A DNA stretch of 57,363 nt from Lachnospiraceae bacterium (GTDB lineage: Bacteria > Bacillota > Clostridia > Lachnospirales > Lachnospiraceae), in the NCBI GenBank assembly GCA_017441825.1, contig JAFRVD010000015.1, positions 1 to 57,363 of the forward strand, given 5' to 3'. Positions within the stretch are counted from its first letter, which is position 1. The number at the start of each line of letters is the position of its first letter. A program made the translations under genes and the position numbers. Shown here piece by piece: positions 26,641 through 35,057 of the stretch. Below the pieces are notes generated by a model. The model was not told the origin of the DNA. It did no database searches and saw only the letters and a program-made list of their open reading frames with translations.

Positions 26641-28035
26641 ATGGGCAATAAACGGGAAAAGATCATACCTAAAGTACTGACCAAAGAAGAGAAGAAGGCG
26701 TTCAGCAAAGAGTTACTTACACTGGCAGTCCCGCTGGCGCTTCAGAATCTTCTGAATGCCCTGGTCGGCGCGTCGGACGCGCTGATGCTGGGGCGGCTCA
26801 ACCAGGCGTCGATCTCGGCTGTGTCGCTCGCGAACCAGGTGTCGTTCGTCATGTCGCTGTTTTCGGGTGCGGTCATCGGGGCCATCGGCGTCCTGATCGC
26901 ACAGTATTTCGGAAAGGGCGACACGAAAAACGCGAAGCGCTTCATGGCGATGTCGCTCCGCTATACGCTCGGGATCAGCCTGGTGTTCTTCGCGCTCGCG
27001 ATGTTTGTGCCGGAGTCCGTGATGCGGCTGTTCACGCCGGACGAGGAGCTCATAAAAATCGGCGCGGGGTATCTCCGGATCGTCAGCTTTTCATATCTGT
27101 TCTCGGGCATCGCGCAGTGCTACCTTATGATGATGAAGATCTCCGGAAGGGTCCGGATGAGCCTCATGATCTCGGTCATTACAGTGGTGGTCGACATGAC
27201 CGCGGACTTCTTCCTGATCTACGGCGTGGGGAAGTGGGACGGTTTGGGCGCGAACGGCTGCGCGTATTCCACTGTGGCCGTGGAAGCCATCGCCATGGTG
27301 ATCTGTATTGCGGAATCGCTGAAAAAGGACCATATCCATCCGGACAGAGAGAGCCTCCGGTTCTTCTCGAAGGATTTTGAGAAAGACATCTGGCATGTGA
27401 TCCCGGGCATGCTCGCGAGCTCACTCGCCTGGGGCTTAAGCATTACGATGCACGCGTTCATTTTAGGGCATCTCGGGTCGGACGCGACTGCCGCAAATTC
27501 GGTCACGGGCGTCGCGCAGCAGCTCATCCAGGGCATGACGCACGGGCTTGCGGCAGGCGGCGGGATCATGCTCGGAAAGCTTCTCGGGCAGGACCGCTTT
27601 GAAGAGGCCAAGGCGTACGGCCTCCGGTTCTTCCGGGTGTCGCTCCTCTGCGGCCTGTTCAACATGGCGCTTCTCGCTATCGTCGGACCGCTTGTGTATT
27701 TCTTCTACGTGCTGGAGCTTAAGGCCAAGCAGTACCTCATCTGGATGCTTCTCTACAGCATGCTGTACATGTTCGCGTATTCGTACAACACGATCTTCAC
27801 CGTGGGCGTGTTCCCGGCGGGCGGAGATTCGCGGTACGACGCGATCAGCGTGTTCATCGCCACCTGGTGCGTCGCGATCCCGCTGGCGCTCCTCGGCACG
27901 TTTGTGTTCCACTGGCCGGTCATGCTGATCTACGTGGTCATGTGCGCCGATGAGATCGTAAAGGTCCCGTTCATCCGTCTCCGGTTCAATACGGACATCT
28001 GGGTAAAGAACCTGACGCGGGAAGGGATCGAATAG
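26641..28035 (+). CDS. MATE-family efflux transporter
   Basis: A 464-residue membrane protein with about 12 hydrophobic segments. It has the MATE hallmarks PLALQNLLNALVGASDALML near the N terminus, VIGAIGVLIAQYFGKGDTKNAKR in the first half and GLAAGGGIMLGKLLGQDR in the second. MATE proteins export cationic drugs or metabolites by Na+ or H+ antiport. It starts with ATG behind AAGGGAGTTGT, 61 nt after the VOC gene. A second MATE gene is encoded at 39978-41405; the two are not adjacent duplicates. Confidence 0.94.
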   Translation: MGNKREKIIPKVLTKEEKKAFSKELLTLAVPLALQNLLNALVGASDALMLGRLNQASISAVSLANQVSFVMSLFSGAVIGAIGVLIAQYFGKGDTKNAKRFMAMSLRYTLGISLVFFALAMFVPESVMRLFTPDEELIKIGAGYLRIVSFSYLFSGIAQCYLMMMKISGRVRMSLMISVITVVVDMTADFFLIYGVGKWDGLGANGCAYSTVAVEAIAMVICIAESLKKDHIHPDRESLRFFSKDFEKDIWHVIPGMLASSLAWGLSITMHAFILGHLGSDATAANSVTGVAQQLIQGMTHGLAAGGGIMLGKLLGQDRFEEAKAYGLRFFRVSLLCGLFNMALLAIVGPLVYFFYVLELKAKQYLIWMLLYSMLYMFAYSYNTIFTVGVFPAGGDSRYDAISVFIATWCVAIPLALLGTFVFHWPVMLIYVVMCADEIVKVPFIRLRFNTDIWVKNLTREGIE

Positions 28036-28063
28036 ATAATTAAATATAAGGAGGTAAGATCGT

Positions 28064-28276
28064 TTGGACGAACTCGGGATCTGCCCTGTCTGCCATGAGG
28101 ACAGCGCGTTTATAGAAACAGAAGGAGGCTGGTGCGTCTACGTCCAGTGCGGGCACTGCGGCACACATACGGCACACAAGGCTTTTGAGAATGAGGAAGA
28201 GAAGGCGGAGGCGGAGAAAGCGGTCGTACAGCTCTGGAACATGGGCAAGGTGATCGCGGAGAGCCGCGGGGAGTGA
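28064..28276 (+). CDS. Small zinc-ribbon protein, Lar-like
   Basis: A 70-residue protein with two CxxC pairs, CPVC at 7-10 and CGHC in VQCGHCGTHT near 29-32, followed by a helical segment ending VVQLWNMGK. This Cys-Cys plus C-terminal W-N pattern is that of the Lar-like (restriction alleviation) zinc-ribbon family, which is common in phage and bacteria and mostly of unknown role. The start is a TTG, chosen because AAGGAGG at 28048-28054 is correctly spaced and no ATG is available. It is probably co-transcribed with the MATE gene. Confidence 0.72.
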   Translation: MDELGICPVCHEDSAFIETEGGWCVYVQCGHCGTHTAHKAFENEEEKAEAEKAVVQLWNMGKVIAESRGE

Positions 28277-28378
28277 GACGGGACCGTTTTTAAACTCCCG
28301 GAATTGTATTTTTATGCACATTTAATAATATTATCGTAGCCGTTTTTTGCAAAATCATGCATTTTCTATGGTTTGTTC

Positions 28379-28407
28379 TTGAAAAGAAGGTAAACGGGTA
28401 GTATAAT
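28379..28407 (+). promoter_or_regulatory. Promoter for the sugar ABC transporter
   Basis: TTGAAA at 28379-28384, 17-nt spacer, TATAAT at 28402-28407. An imperfect inverted repeat (GATATCC...GGATGTC, about 28419-28436) just downstream could be an operator. Confidence 0.85.
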
Positions 28408-28465
28408 GACTGAAGTTTGATATCCACCAAGGATGTCATAACAATTATAGAGGAGGGTAACAAGA

Positions 28466-29860
28466 ATGAAGAAGATCTTAGCGCTGCTTCTTGCAGCAGT
28501 AATGATCCTTGCAGCTGCCTGCGGCACCGCAGCGCCCGCGTCCAATGACGGCGGCGAAAAGCCCGCAGCTGAAGAAAACGAAGGCGGCGAGCAGGCTGAA
28601 GAGCCCGCAGCTGAAGCCGCTTCCGGCGAAGTTCACGTCCTGACGTGGTCCAACGCTGCAACAGTTGATTTCCTGAACAGTATCGTTGAGGATTTCCACG
28701 CAGCATATCCCGATTACACGCTCGTAATTGACGAAGTTCCGTCCGGTGAGATCGATCAGGTCATCCAGACCCGTATCACCGCGGGCAACGTTGACGTCGT
28801 GTCCTTCCAGACCTTTGCGAAGCCGCAGGAAGACTGGAACAAGGACCAGATCGACAAACCGGCGTGGCAGCAGTACATCGACGAAGGCTTCCTTGAGGAT
28901 CTGACCGACAAGGAATTCATGAAGGTGTACAACCAGAACACCCTGGCCGGCAACGAGTACAACGGCAAGAGATATTCTCTGAACATCTTCACTGTCGCTT
29001 ACACCGGCCTGTTCTACAACAAGGCCATCTTCGAAGAGCTCGGACTTGAAGTTCCGAAGACCTGGGATGAGTTCATCGCAGTTTGCGACAAGGTTAAGGA
29101 AGACGGCAGATACACCGTTCTGTCCGCAGGCGCTGCTGACCAGTGGCCTCTCAACATGTTCTCGAACGCCATCATGTCCGCCAACTACCAGGACGGCATG
29201 AAGGAAATGGGCCAGAAGCTTCTGACCGGAGAGATCAAGCACACGGATCCTGAGATCATGCTGATCTACAACTGCATGGAGCAGTTCGCTTCCTACCTGG
29301 AGCCCGGTGTTGCCGGTATCTCCTACTCTGACGCTCCCGGCCGTTTCGCTCTTGGCAATATGGCTATGTACGCCGATGGCGCATGGTCCGCTGCTGACAT
29401 CAAGAACGCCGGCGCTGAATTTGACTTCGGTTACTTCCCGCTTCCGGGCGTTGAAGCTCGTGCAGACGGCCTGGATCCGCAGTACGGCATCAAGTACGAC
29501 CTGAGCTTCGCAGTTCCGACCAATGCTCCTGTGAAGGAAGGCGCTTTCGCATTCCTGGAGTACATCTCCCGTGAAGATGTCTACACCGCATTTGCGAACG
29601 CAGTCGGCATGACCCCCACGCAGGATGTGAAGCTTGACAACGAGTTCCTGAACTCTCTGTCTGATGGTCTTCAGGCTCCGTGCATCAACGCTGAAATGTA
29701 CATCTATGCTCCCAAGGGCGTAGGTGAATACGGCAGCGCTCAGTTCTCCTTCCTGCAGCTGAAAGCCCTTGGCGGACCTTTCACCGGTGCAGAGCTTGCT
29801 GAGCATGCAGACGAAGACTTCGAAGCAGCACGTCAGGCTGCCGAGTCTCTGAACGACTAA
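28466..29860 (+). CDS. Extracellular sugar-binding lipoprotein (ABC, CUT1 type)
   Basis: A 464-residue solute-binding protein with a lipoprotein signal peptide (MKKILALLLAAVMILAAAC, Cys near 19), an acidic Glu/Ala linker, then a family 1 sugar-binding fold. Visible are VHVLTWSNAATVDFLNSIVE, GLFYNKAIFEELGLEVPKTW and the alpha-lobe MYADGAWSAADIKNAG. Codon use is strongly biased to preferred codons like that of the glycolytic genes, suggesting very high expression. Two permease genes follow, with a stem-loop between. No ATPase is encoded nearby, so a shared MsmK-like ATPase is probably used. The ligand is likely an oligosaccharide cleaved by the GH9 enzyme downstream. Confidence 0.93.
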   Translation: MKKILALLLAAVMILAAACGTAAPASNDGGEKPAAEENEGGEQAEEPAAEAASGEVHVLTWSNAATVDFLNSIVEDFHAAYPDYTLVIDEVPSGEIDQVIQTRITAGNVDVVSFQTFAKPQEDWNKDQIDKPAWQQYIDEGFLEDLTDKEFMKVYNQNTLAGNEYNGKRYSLNIFTVAYTGLFYNKAIFEELGLEVPKTWDEFIAVCDKVKEDGRYTVLSAGAADQWPLNMFSNAIMSANYQDGMKEMGQKLLTGEIKHTDPEIMLIYNCMEQFASYLEPGVAGISYSDAPGRFALGNMAMYADGAWSAADIKNAGAEFDFGYFPLPGVEARADGLDPQYGIKYDLSFAVPTNAPVKEGAFAFLEYISREDVYTAFANAVGMTPTQDVKLDNEFLNSLSDGLQAPCINAEMYIYAPKGVGEYGSAQFSFLQLKALGGPFTGAELAEHADEDFEAARQAAESLND

Positions 29861-29882
29861 TTCACTAGCTGAACTCTGAAGG

Positions 29883-29914
29883 GCCAGGGGGATCTCAGTA
29901 TCCCCCTGGCTTTC
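29883..29914 (+). terminator. Stem-loop with T-tail between binding protein and permeases
   Basis: GCCAGGGGGAT and ATCCCCCTGGC (29883-29893, 29900-29910) form a perfect 11-bp stem followed by TTTCT. It probably causes partial termination or stabilises the binding-protein mRNA, so binding protein exceeds permease. Confidence 0.75.
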
Positions 29915-29946
29915 TCAGACAGCAGCAGGAAAGGGGGGCAGTTGTT

Positions 29947-30924
29947 TTGGCTTCAAGTACCAGGGAGCAGAAAAAGCTCATGAAAAAAATGACGAAGGAA
30001 AAAAGGTTGTTCCCGGTATGGGCGGTTGTGCTCTGCATGGTACCGGGACTTCTGCATTATATTATCTTCCGTCTGTACCCGTCTTTCATGACGGCCATTT
30101 ATTCATTTACGGATATTTCCGGTCTTCCGGGCACGTCCTGGAAGTTTGTGGGCTGGGCAAACTATAAGGAATTCTTTGTTCTGCAGAATACGCGTGACCT
30201 GAAAGCGGCGCTCGGCCGTACCGCCATCTATTCCGTGGTGGTCACCCTGGTCCAGAATTCCATCGCGCTCGTGATGGCAGTCATCCTGAACGCGAAGTTC
30301 CTGAGGGGCAGAAACTTTGCACGGTCCATTTTCTTTATGCCGGTTATCTTAGGTGCGGCCGTGGTCGCCACCATGTGGAAGCTGATCTTCAGTACCCCCA
30401 CGGGCCCGATCTACCTGCTCATGAAGGACGTCCTGAAGATCGAGAACCCGCCCGCCATTCTGTCAAGCTACAGCTACGCGTTCCCGGCGGTCATCGCCGC
30501 GCAGATCTGGCAGCACATGGGGTATTCGATGGTCATCTTCCTGGCCTCGCTCCAGAGTATTCCGGAGGACCTCTATGAGGCGTCCCGAATCGACGGTGCG
30601 AGCGAATTCCAGATCTTCTGGCGGATCACCATTCCGCTTGTGTGGTCGGCCATCACTGTGAACACTCTGCTTGCCATCATCGGTTCGCTCCAATCCTACG
30701 AGCTCATCATGACCATTACACGAGGCGGCTTCAACACCGCAACTCTCGGCATGATGGTCTTCGCAACGGCTTTCGGCGGCGGCGGCGCAACGGCCAGCGG
30801 CGGTTCGGTTGCGGGCATGCGGCAGGGCTATGCTGCTGCAGAGTCCATGGTACTCTTTGCGGGCGTTCTGGTGGTCACCATCATTTCGCAGACGATTATG
30901 AACAAACTGGAGGCGGAGAGATAA
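29947..30924 (+). CDS. Sugar ABC transporter permease (MalF/UgpA-like)
   Basis: A 325-residue membrane protein of the CUT1 permease class with about six hydrophobic segments. The N-terminal segment LHYIIFRLYPSFMTAIYSFT and the coupling-loop EAA motif PEDLYEASRIDGASEFQIFW followed by RITIPLVW are diagnostic. The start is TTG 29947, chosen because GGAAAGGGGGG sits 8 nt upstream; an internal ATG at residue 11 lacks a site. It pairs with the permease that starts 2 nt after its stop codon and imports the sugar bound by the preceding lipoprotein. Confidence 0.93.
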   Translation: MASSTREQKKLMKKMTKEKRLFPVWAVVLCMVPGLLHYIIFRLYPSFMTAIYSFTDISGLPGTSWKFVGWANYKEFFVLQNTRDLKAALGRTAIYSVVVTLVQNSIALVMAVILNAKFLRGRNFARSIFFMPVILGAAVVATMWKLIFSTPTGPIYLLMKDVLKIENPPAILSSYSYAFPAVIAAQIWQHMGYSMVIFLASLQSIPEDLYEASRIDGASEFQIFWRITIPLVWSAITVNTLLAIIGSLQSYELIMTITRGGFNTATLGMMVFATAFGGGGATASGGSVAGMRQGYAAAESMVLFAGVLVVTIISQTIMNKLEAER

Positions 30925-30925
30925 T

Positions 30926-31750
30926 ATGGGTAAGATCAAAAACGTTCCTTTCCGCATTTTCTGCTACGTGCTCATGATCATTTTCCTGTTCATTTACCTG
31001 TTCCCGCTGTTTTACGTGGTGAATACGTCCATTAAATCGGCACAGGATTACATGCAGCACCCCACGGCCATAACGAGGACCTGGCAGTTCAACAACTTCG
31101 TGACGGCATGGAATAAGGCGGACTTCGGCAAGTACATCTGGAACTCGATCCTGTACACCACTGTGTGTACGGTGGCATCGGTTCTCATGTCCCTGCTTCT
31201 TGCGTTCCCTATCAGCAGAAAGTACGTTCCGTTCTCCGGTTTCCTGTACTTCCTGTTCATTGCGGGCCTGTTCCTTCCGAACGGCATGATCCCGACCTTC
31301 CAGCTGATCCTGAAGTCCGGGCTGTATGACACCAAGGTCGGCTATATGCTGATCATGACGGGTGTCAGCGCAACGGCGGTATTCTTCTATACCGGCTACT
31401 TCAAGTCCATTCCGAAGGAGCTTGACGAAGCCGCGGCCATGGACGGATGCGGCTATTTAAGATACGTGATCTCCTGCGTCATCCCGCTCTCAAAGCCTGC
31501 CGTGGTTTCCATGGGCATGCTGAGCATGATCGGCGTGTGGAACGACATCGTAAGCTCGACCATTTACCTGACCACTAAGACCAACTACAACATCACGCGA
31601 GGCCTGTTCGTGTTCCAGGGCCAGTATTCCAATGACTGGACGCTTACGTCTGCAGGTCTTCTGATAGTGGCGGCGCCGCTGATCCTGGCGTACATCTTCG
31701 GGCAGCGGTACATTGTAGACGGTATCATGGCGGGCGGCGTAAAGGCCTGA
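30926..31750 (+). CDS. Sugar ABC transporter permease (MalG/UgpE-like)
   Basis: Second permease subunit, 274 residues with six hydrophobic segments. The coupling loop PKELDEAAAMDGCGYLRYVI leads into SCVIPLSKPA, the EAA motif that docks on the ATPase. The start ATG lies 2 nt after the preceding stop codon with GGAGGCGGAGA upstream, so translation is coupled. Binding protein plus two permeases followed by a glycosidase is a typical oligosaccharide-use operon. The terminator at 31791-31831 separates it from the GH9 gene. Confidence 0.93.
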   Translation: MGKIKNVPFRIFCYVLMIIFLFIYLFPLFYVVNTSIKSAQDYMQHPTAITRTWQFNNFVTAWNKADFGKYIWNSILYTTVCTVASVLMSLLLAFPISRKYVPFSGFLYFLFIAGLFLPNGMIPTFQLILKSGLYDTKVGYMLIMTGVSATAVFFYTGYFKSIPKELDEAAAMDGCGYLRYVISCVIPLSKPAVVSMGMLSMIGVWNDIVSSTIYLTTKTNYNITRGLFVFQGQYSNDWTLTSAGLLIVAAPLILAYIFGQRYIVDGIMAGGVKA

Positions 31751-31790
31751 GTGATTCCTGCTGATCCGGCCGGACCGGTGTCAACATTTA

Positions 31791-31831
31791 ATACAGGGAA
31801 AGGTGTATACCGCCTTTCCCTGTATCGTTTT
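31791..31831 (+). terminator. Rho-independent terminator after the sugar permeases
   Basis: ATACAGGGAAAGG and CCTTTCCCTGTAT (31791-31803, 31813-31825) form a perfect 13-bp stem followed by CGTTTT. Confidence 0.85.
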
Positions 31832-31881
31832 ACAAGCCGGGGTGAGCGGCTTTATATGATACAACATGAAGGAGTGACTGA

Positions 31882-34212
31882 ATGAGAAGAGTACTGAAGA
31901 CAGATCCCAGAAGCACGACGTTTTATACACACGCGCTGAAGGAGGTCCTTGCGGACCGGCTGCTGGACGACATGACGGACGTGAGCCGCTGGTCCGTGCG
32001 GCCGCACCTGTCCATCAATGGGGACCCTGCGGACGAGCGGGGGATCGACACCGGCAGGATGGAAACGGTGACGCGGGACGGTATCCCCTGCGTACGGCTT
32101 GTGACACCGGTAGAAGCTGACGTTAAGAATAAGGACTACGGCCGGGGCTGGGGTCTTGCGACTCTGTTCCGCGACTGCGGGAACGAAGACTGGTCGGATT
32201 ATAACCGCCTGATCTTCAAGGTCTATCCGGACCTGCCCGGCTTCCGCGTAGTTTCGCTGTGCATCTACCTTTATACCGACGATGACCCCGCCGTCCGCAT
32301 GCCGAACGACGTGACGCGCGAGGGCCTCCACTTTGTGTGCCTCGAAAACCACTGCTGGAACACCGTGGACTGGGAATTCCCGGAGCTTGTGCGGCGGAAG
32401 GTCAAGGGGATCAGCTTCCAGTACCGTCTGCAGGGCGCCGAGCCCGGCGCCGCGGATGAGATCACTTTGGACTTCACGGACGTCCGCCTTCAGAAGGTCA
32501 AAGCGGACCACGCCCGCGGCTGGGTTCCCGAACCCGGAGAGATCACCTTTTCCCACAGCGGGTACCTGCCTCATGCCGGGAAGACCGCAATAGCGAACGG
32601 CCTCACGAGTGAGACGTTTGAAGTGATCCGGACGGAAGACGGAACGCCTGCATTTACCGGGGAGGTCCGCACGGAGACGACCCGGACCGGCACGTACCAG
32701 GTGATGGACTTTACGGACCTCACCGAAGAAGGCCGGTTCTTCTTAAGGGCGGGAGACGTTGTCACCCGGCCGTTTTCGATCGCGCAGGACGTATACAGGA
32801 GCAGTATCCTGAAGACACTCAATTTCTTCTTTGCGCAGCGCTGCGGCTACCCCGTGCCCGGCGTCCATGATATCTGCCACACGGACTTCATGTGCGAGCA
32901 CAAGGGACTTCGTAAGGTCATGAACGGCGGCTGGCACGACGCCGGCGACGTGAGCCAGGGGCTCAACAACACGTCGGAGGCCGTGTGCGCGATGCTGTGC
33001 CTTGCGGAGAGCGCGAAAATGTGCGATCCTGAGCTTTACGAGCTTGCGATGGACGAAGCCCGGTGGGGCGCGGAATGGGTGCTGAAAGGGCGCTTTTCGG
33101 ACGGTTACAGGGCATCGTGGCTCACGATGGACTTCTGGACCAAAGGGTTCATCGGCGACAATGACGACATCATCCACAAGGCCTTCCGCACCACATGGGA
33201 CAACCTGGTCTGCACCGGCACGGAGGTGAAGATCGCCATGATGTTCCGGGACGAGGACCCCTCCTTCGCGGAGCGGTCGCTTAAAGCCGCCCGGGAGGAT
33301 TACGCCTACGGCTGCGCGGATCTCACGGACCCCGCGGCGCGGCCCGGCATGGAGTACGTTTTCCTGGTTTCGCAGGCGTGCATCAGCGCACTTCTTATGT
33401 ATGAAGCGACGGGAGAGATGTCTTTCTTAAACGACGCGAAGCGGTTCGCGGAGGACGTACTCGCCTGCCAGGAGACGGAAGAGCAGCCCTTCGAGATCCC
33501 GCTCAGCGGCTACTTCTACATTGATAAGGCACACAGCGCCATCGTCCACTCACAGCACCGGTCATTCGAGCATGCGCCGTTCACTGCACTTGAGATGATG
33601 AACGAAGTCTCCCCGGATGCGCGGTATGTGGAAAGTCTCCGGCTCTACGGCGAGTACATCAAAAAAGTCGTCAAGGTCACTTCGCCGTACGGCATGATTC
33701 CGGCGTCCATTTACAAGCTGAGCGAGGTGCGGGACGGCGAACCCAGGAGCTGGTTCTCCTGCTGGTCCGCGGAGGAAGCCCGGACACAGATCAGAAACGG
33801 TGTCCGTCTTTCCGAGGACGCCTACCTCCGGTGCTTCCCGGTCTGGTACGGCTTCCGCGGAAACAGCGGCGTCACACTCACTCAGGCACGCGGCATTCTT
33901 GCCTGCGCCCGTGTATTGAACGACCCGGAGCTTTTTGAGGTCGTTCAGCATACGCTTGAGTGGCACGTGGGGCGGAACCCCTTCAACCAGTCGCTCATCT
34001 GGGGCGAGGGGTACAACTGTTCGCCGCAGTACACCGCCATGTGCGGCTATATGACCGGCTCGTTCCCGGTAGGCGTGGAGACGCAGCGGGAGGAAGATAT
34101 TCCGTATTATCCGCACGCCGCGTGCTACAACTACAAGGAAGTGTGGGTCTTCCCAGCTACGCGGTGGCTGGCTATTATGGCGGAGTGGCCGATGATGGAT
34201 AAAAGGAACTAA
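31882..34212 (+). CDS. Cytoplasmic glycoside hydrolase family 9 enzyme
   Basis: A 776-residue protein. Residues 1-215 look like a beta-sandwich carbohydrate-binding-like domain, 218-300 an Ig-like domain typical of GH9 (ITFSHSGYLPHAGKTAIANG onward), and 310-776 the alpha/alpha6 catalytic barrel. Catalytic acids are Asp353 and Asp356 in GGWHDAGD and the proton donor Glu753 in YNYKEVWVFP; GRNPFNQSLIWGEGYNCSPQ is the late substrate-binding block. There is no signal peptide, so unlike secreted cellulases it acts inside the cell, probably on oligosaccharides imported by the upstream ABC system. ATG 31882 follows GAAGGAGTGACTGA. The precise linkage cleaved is unknown. Confidence 0.88.
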   Translation: MRRVLKTDPRSTTFYTHALKEVLADRLLDDMTDVSRWSVRPHLSINGDPADERGIDTGRMETVTRDGIPCVRLVTPVEADVKNKDYGRGWGLATLFRDCGNEDWSDYNRLIFKVYPDLPGFRVVSLCIYLYTDDDPAVRMPNDVTREGLHFVCLENHCWNTVDWEFPELVRRKVKGISFQYRLQGAEPGAADEITLDFTDVRLQKVKADHARGWVPEPGEITFSHSGYLPHAGKTAIANGLTSETFEVIRTEDGTPAFTGEVRTETTRTGTYQVMDFTDLTEEGRFFLRAGDVVTRPFSIAQDVYRSSILKTLNFFFAQRCGYPVPGVHDICHTDFMCEHKGLRKVMNGGWHDAGDVSQGLNNTSEAVCAMLCLAESAKMCDPELYELAMDEARWGAEWVLKGRFSDGYRASWLTMDFWTKGFIGDNDDIIHKAFRTTWDNLVCTGTEVKIAMMFRDEDPSFAERSLKAAREDYAYGCADLTDPAARPGMEYVFLVSQACISALLMYEATGEMSFLNDAKRFAEDVLACQETEEQPFEIPLSGYFYIDKAHSAIVHSQHRSFEHAPFTALEMMNEVSPDARYVESLRLYGEYIKKVVKVTSPYGMIPASIYKLSEVRDGEPRSWFSCWSAEEARTQIRNGVRLSEDAYLRCFPVWYGFRGNSGVTLTQARGILACARVLNDPELFEVVQHTLEWHVGRNPFNQSLIWGEGYNCSPQYTAMCGYMTGSFPVGVETQREEDIPYYPHAACYNYKEVWVFPATRWLAIMAEWPMMDKRN

Positions 34213-34241
34213 AGATATTACGATATATTTTAAGTAAAATC

Positions 34242-34303
34242 TTGAAATGCAGGATGTTTATTGTTATAATATCAGTACGAGTCAATGCGAGTCAGCTGCA
34301 TTG
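34242..34303 (+). promoter_or_regulatory. Promoter and candidate operator of the toxin-antitoxin pair
   Basis: TTGAAA at 34242-34247, 17-nt spacer, TATAAT at 34265-34270. Downstream, CAATGC (34283-34288) and GCATTG (34298-34303) form an inverted repeat, and CGAGTCA is directly repeated, consistent with antitoxin autoregulation near the transcription start. Confidence 0.75.
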
Positions 34304-34339
34304 CCAGGCTGAACTCAATATATGAAAGGATGTGAAGTA

Positions 34340-34603
34340 ATGGCCAATATCAGTCCGGTATCCGATCTTCGGAATTATAACACGGTACTTGAAAAGGTCC
34401 TGCCAGGGTCTCCTGTGTACCTTACGGTGAACGGCAGAGGCAGGTATACGATTCGTGATATTGCCGAAGATGAGGAATTTGAAAAAACTAAAGCGATGCT
34501 CCGCCTGATGTGCGAGCTGAATGAAGGCAGACGCTCAGGGGAGGAGGAAGGATATGTCTCGTCAGAAGACGTGCGGGCATATTTCCATGCGAAGAGGTCA
34601 TGA
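34340..34603 (+). CDS. Type II antitoxin, Phd/YefM-like
   Basis: An 87-residue protein. The N-terminal half (ISPVSDLRNYNTVLEKVLPG then SPVYLTVNGRGRYTIRD) matches the DNA-binding Phd/YefM fold, where a short strand and helices are followed by a VNGRG turn. The C-terminal half is charged and probably wraps the toxin. The start at 34340 is preferred to ATG 34322 because AAAGGA lies 8 nt upstream. Its stop overlaps the toxin start (ATGA). The consensus promoter at 34242 with an inverted repeat fits an autoregulated operon. Confidence 0.88.
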   Translation: MANISPVSDLRNYNTVLEKVLPGSPVYLTVNGRGRYTIRDIAEDEEFEKTKAMLRLMCELNEGRRSGEEEGYVSSEDVRAYFHAKRS

Positions 34604-34926
34604 GATACAAGGTAGAATATGCACCTTCTGCAATTCGTGATATAGAAAGGGTCCGGGCAGAGGTTTTCGAGGCATCAAAAAGCTTTTCGATTACTGAAAA
34701 ATACATTGATGATCTGATGGACAAAATCGAAGCGAAAGCAGATTTCCCGAAATCCGGAGTTCCTCTGTATTACGAGGATGGCTTTACCGGGTATTATCAT
34801 GTGTCATTCAAGTCCTGTCTTGCCTTCTATCGCCTTGAAAAAGATACAATGCTTGTGGACAGAGTTCTGTATGGGAAAAGTGACTATATACGGTCTCTGC
34901 ACCTTAATTCATTTGATGAGTACTGA
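34600..34926 (+). CDS. Type II toxin, RelE/ParE family
   Basis: A 108-residue basic protein with a RelE/ParE superfamily pattern: YKVEYAPSAIRDIERV at the N terminus, two helices, then the strand pair GYYHVSFKSCLAFYRLE and MLVDRVLYGKSDYIRSL. The late VDRVLYGKSDY segment is a strong family mark. RelE-type members cleave mRNA at the ribosome and ParE-type poison gyrase; which applies here cannot be told. It is coupled to the Phd-like antitoxin and ends in a strong terminator. Confidence 0.9.
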   Translation: MRYKVEYAPSAIRDIERVRAEVFEASKSFSITEKYIDDLMDKIEAKADFPKSGVPLYYEDGFTGYYHVSFKSCLAFYRLEKDTMLVDRVLYGKSDYIRSLHLNSFDEY

Positions 34927-34928
34927 AG

Positions 34929-34966
34929 AAAGACAGGCTTCCGGTCACCCGGAAGCCTGTCTTTTT
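34929..34966 (+). terminator. Rho-independent terminator after the toxin gene
   Basis: A 16-bp stem (AAAGACAGGCTTCCGG and its complement, 34929-34944 and 34949-34964) is followed by Ts. It begins 3 nt after the toxin stop codon. Confidence 0.92.
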
Positions 34967-35015
34967 CCCCTCATCCGGCTGCCAAGGCAGCCACCTTCCC
35001 CCGGAGGGGGAAGGC
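34967..35015. repeat. REP-like double-hairpin element
   Basis: CCTCATCCGGCTGCC-type sequence with two short palindromes, GGCTGCC/GGCAGCC (34977-34992) and CCTTCCCCC/GGGGGAAGG (34994-35014). I recall closely similar dispersed elements in many Clostridia genomes. Only this one copy is visible here. Confidence 0.65.
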
Positions 35016-35057
35016 TTTACAGCTCCTCTCCAAATCCCGGCACCAGCCCGTTCTCGA

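Noticed and set aside
28478-29806. Minus-strand frame opposite the sugar-binding lipoprotein
   Set aside because: Antisense shadow of a highly biased coding sequence.
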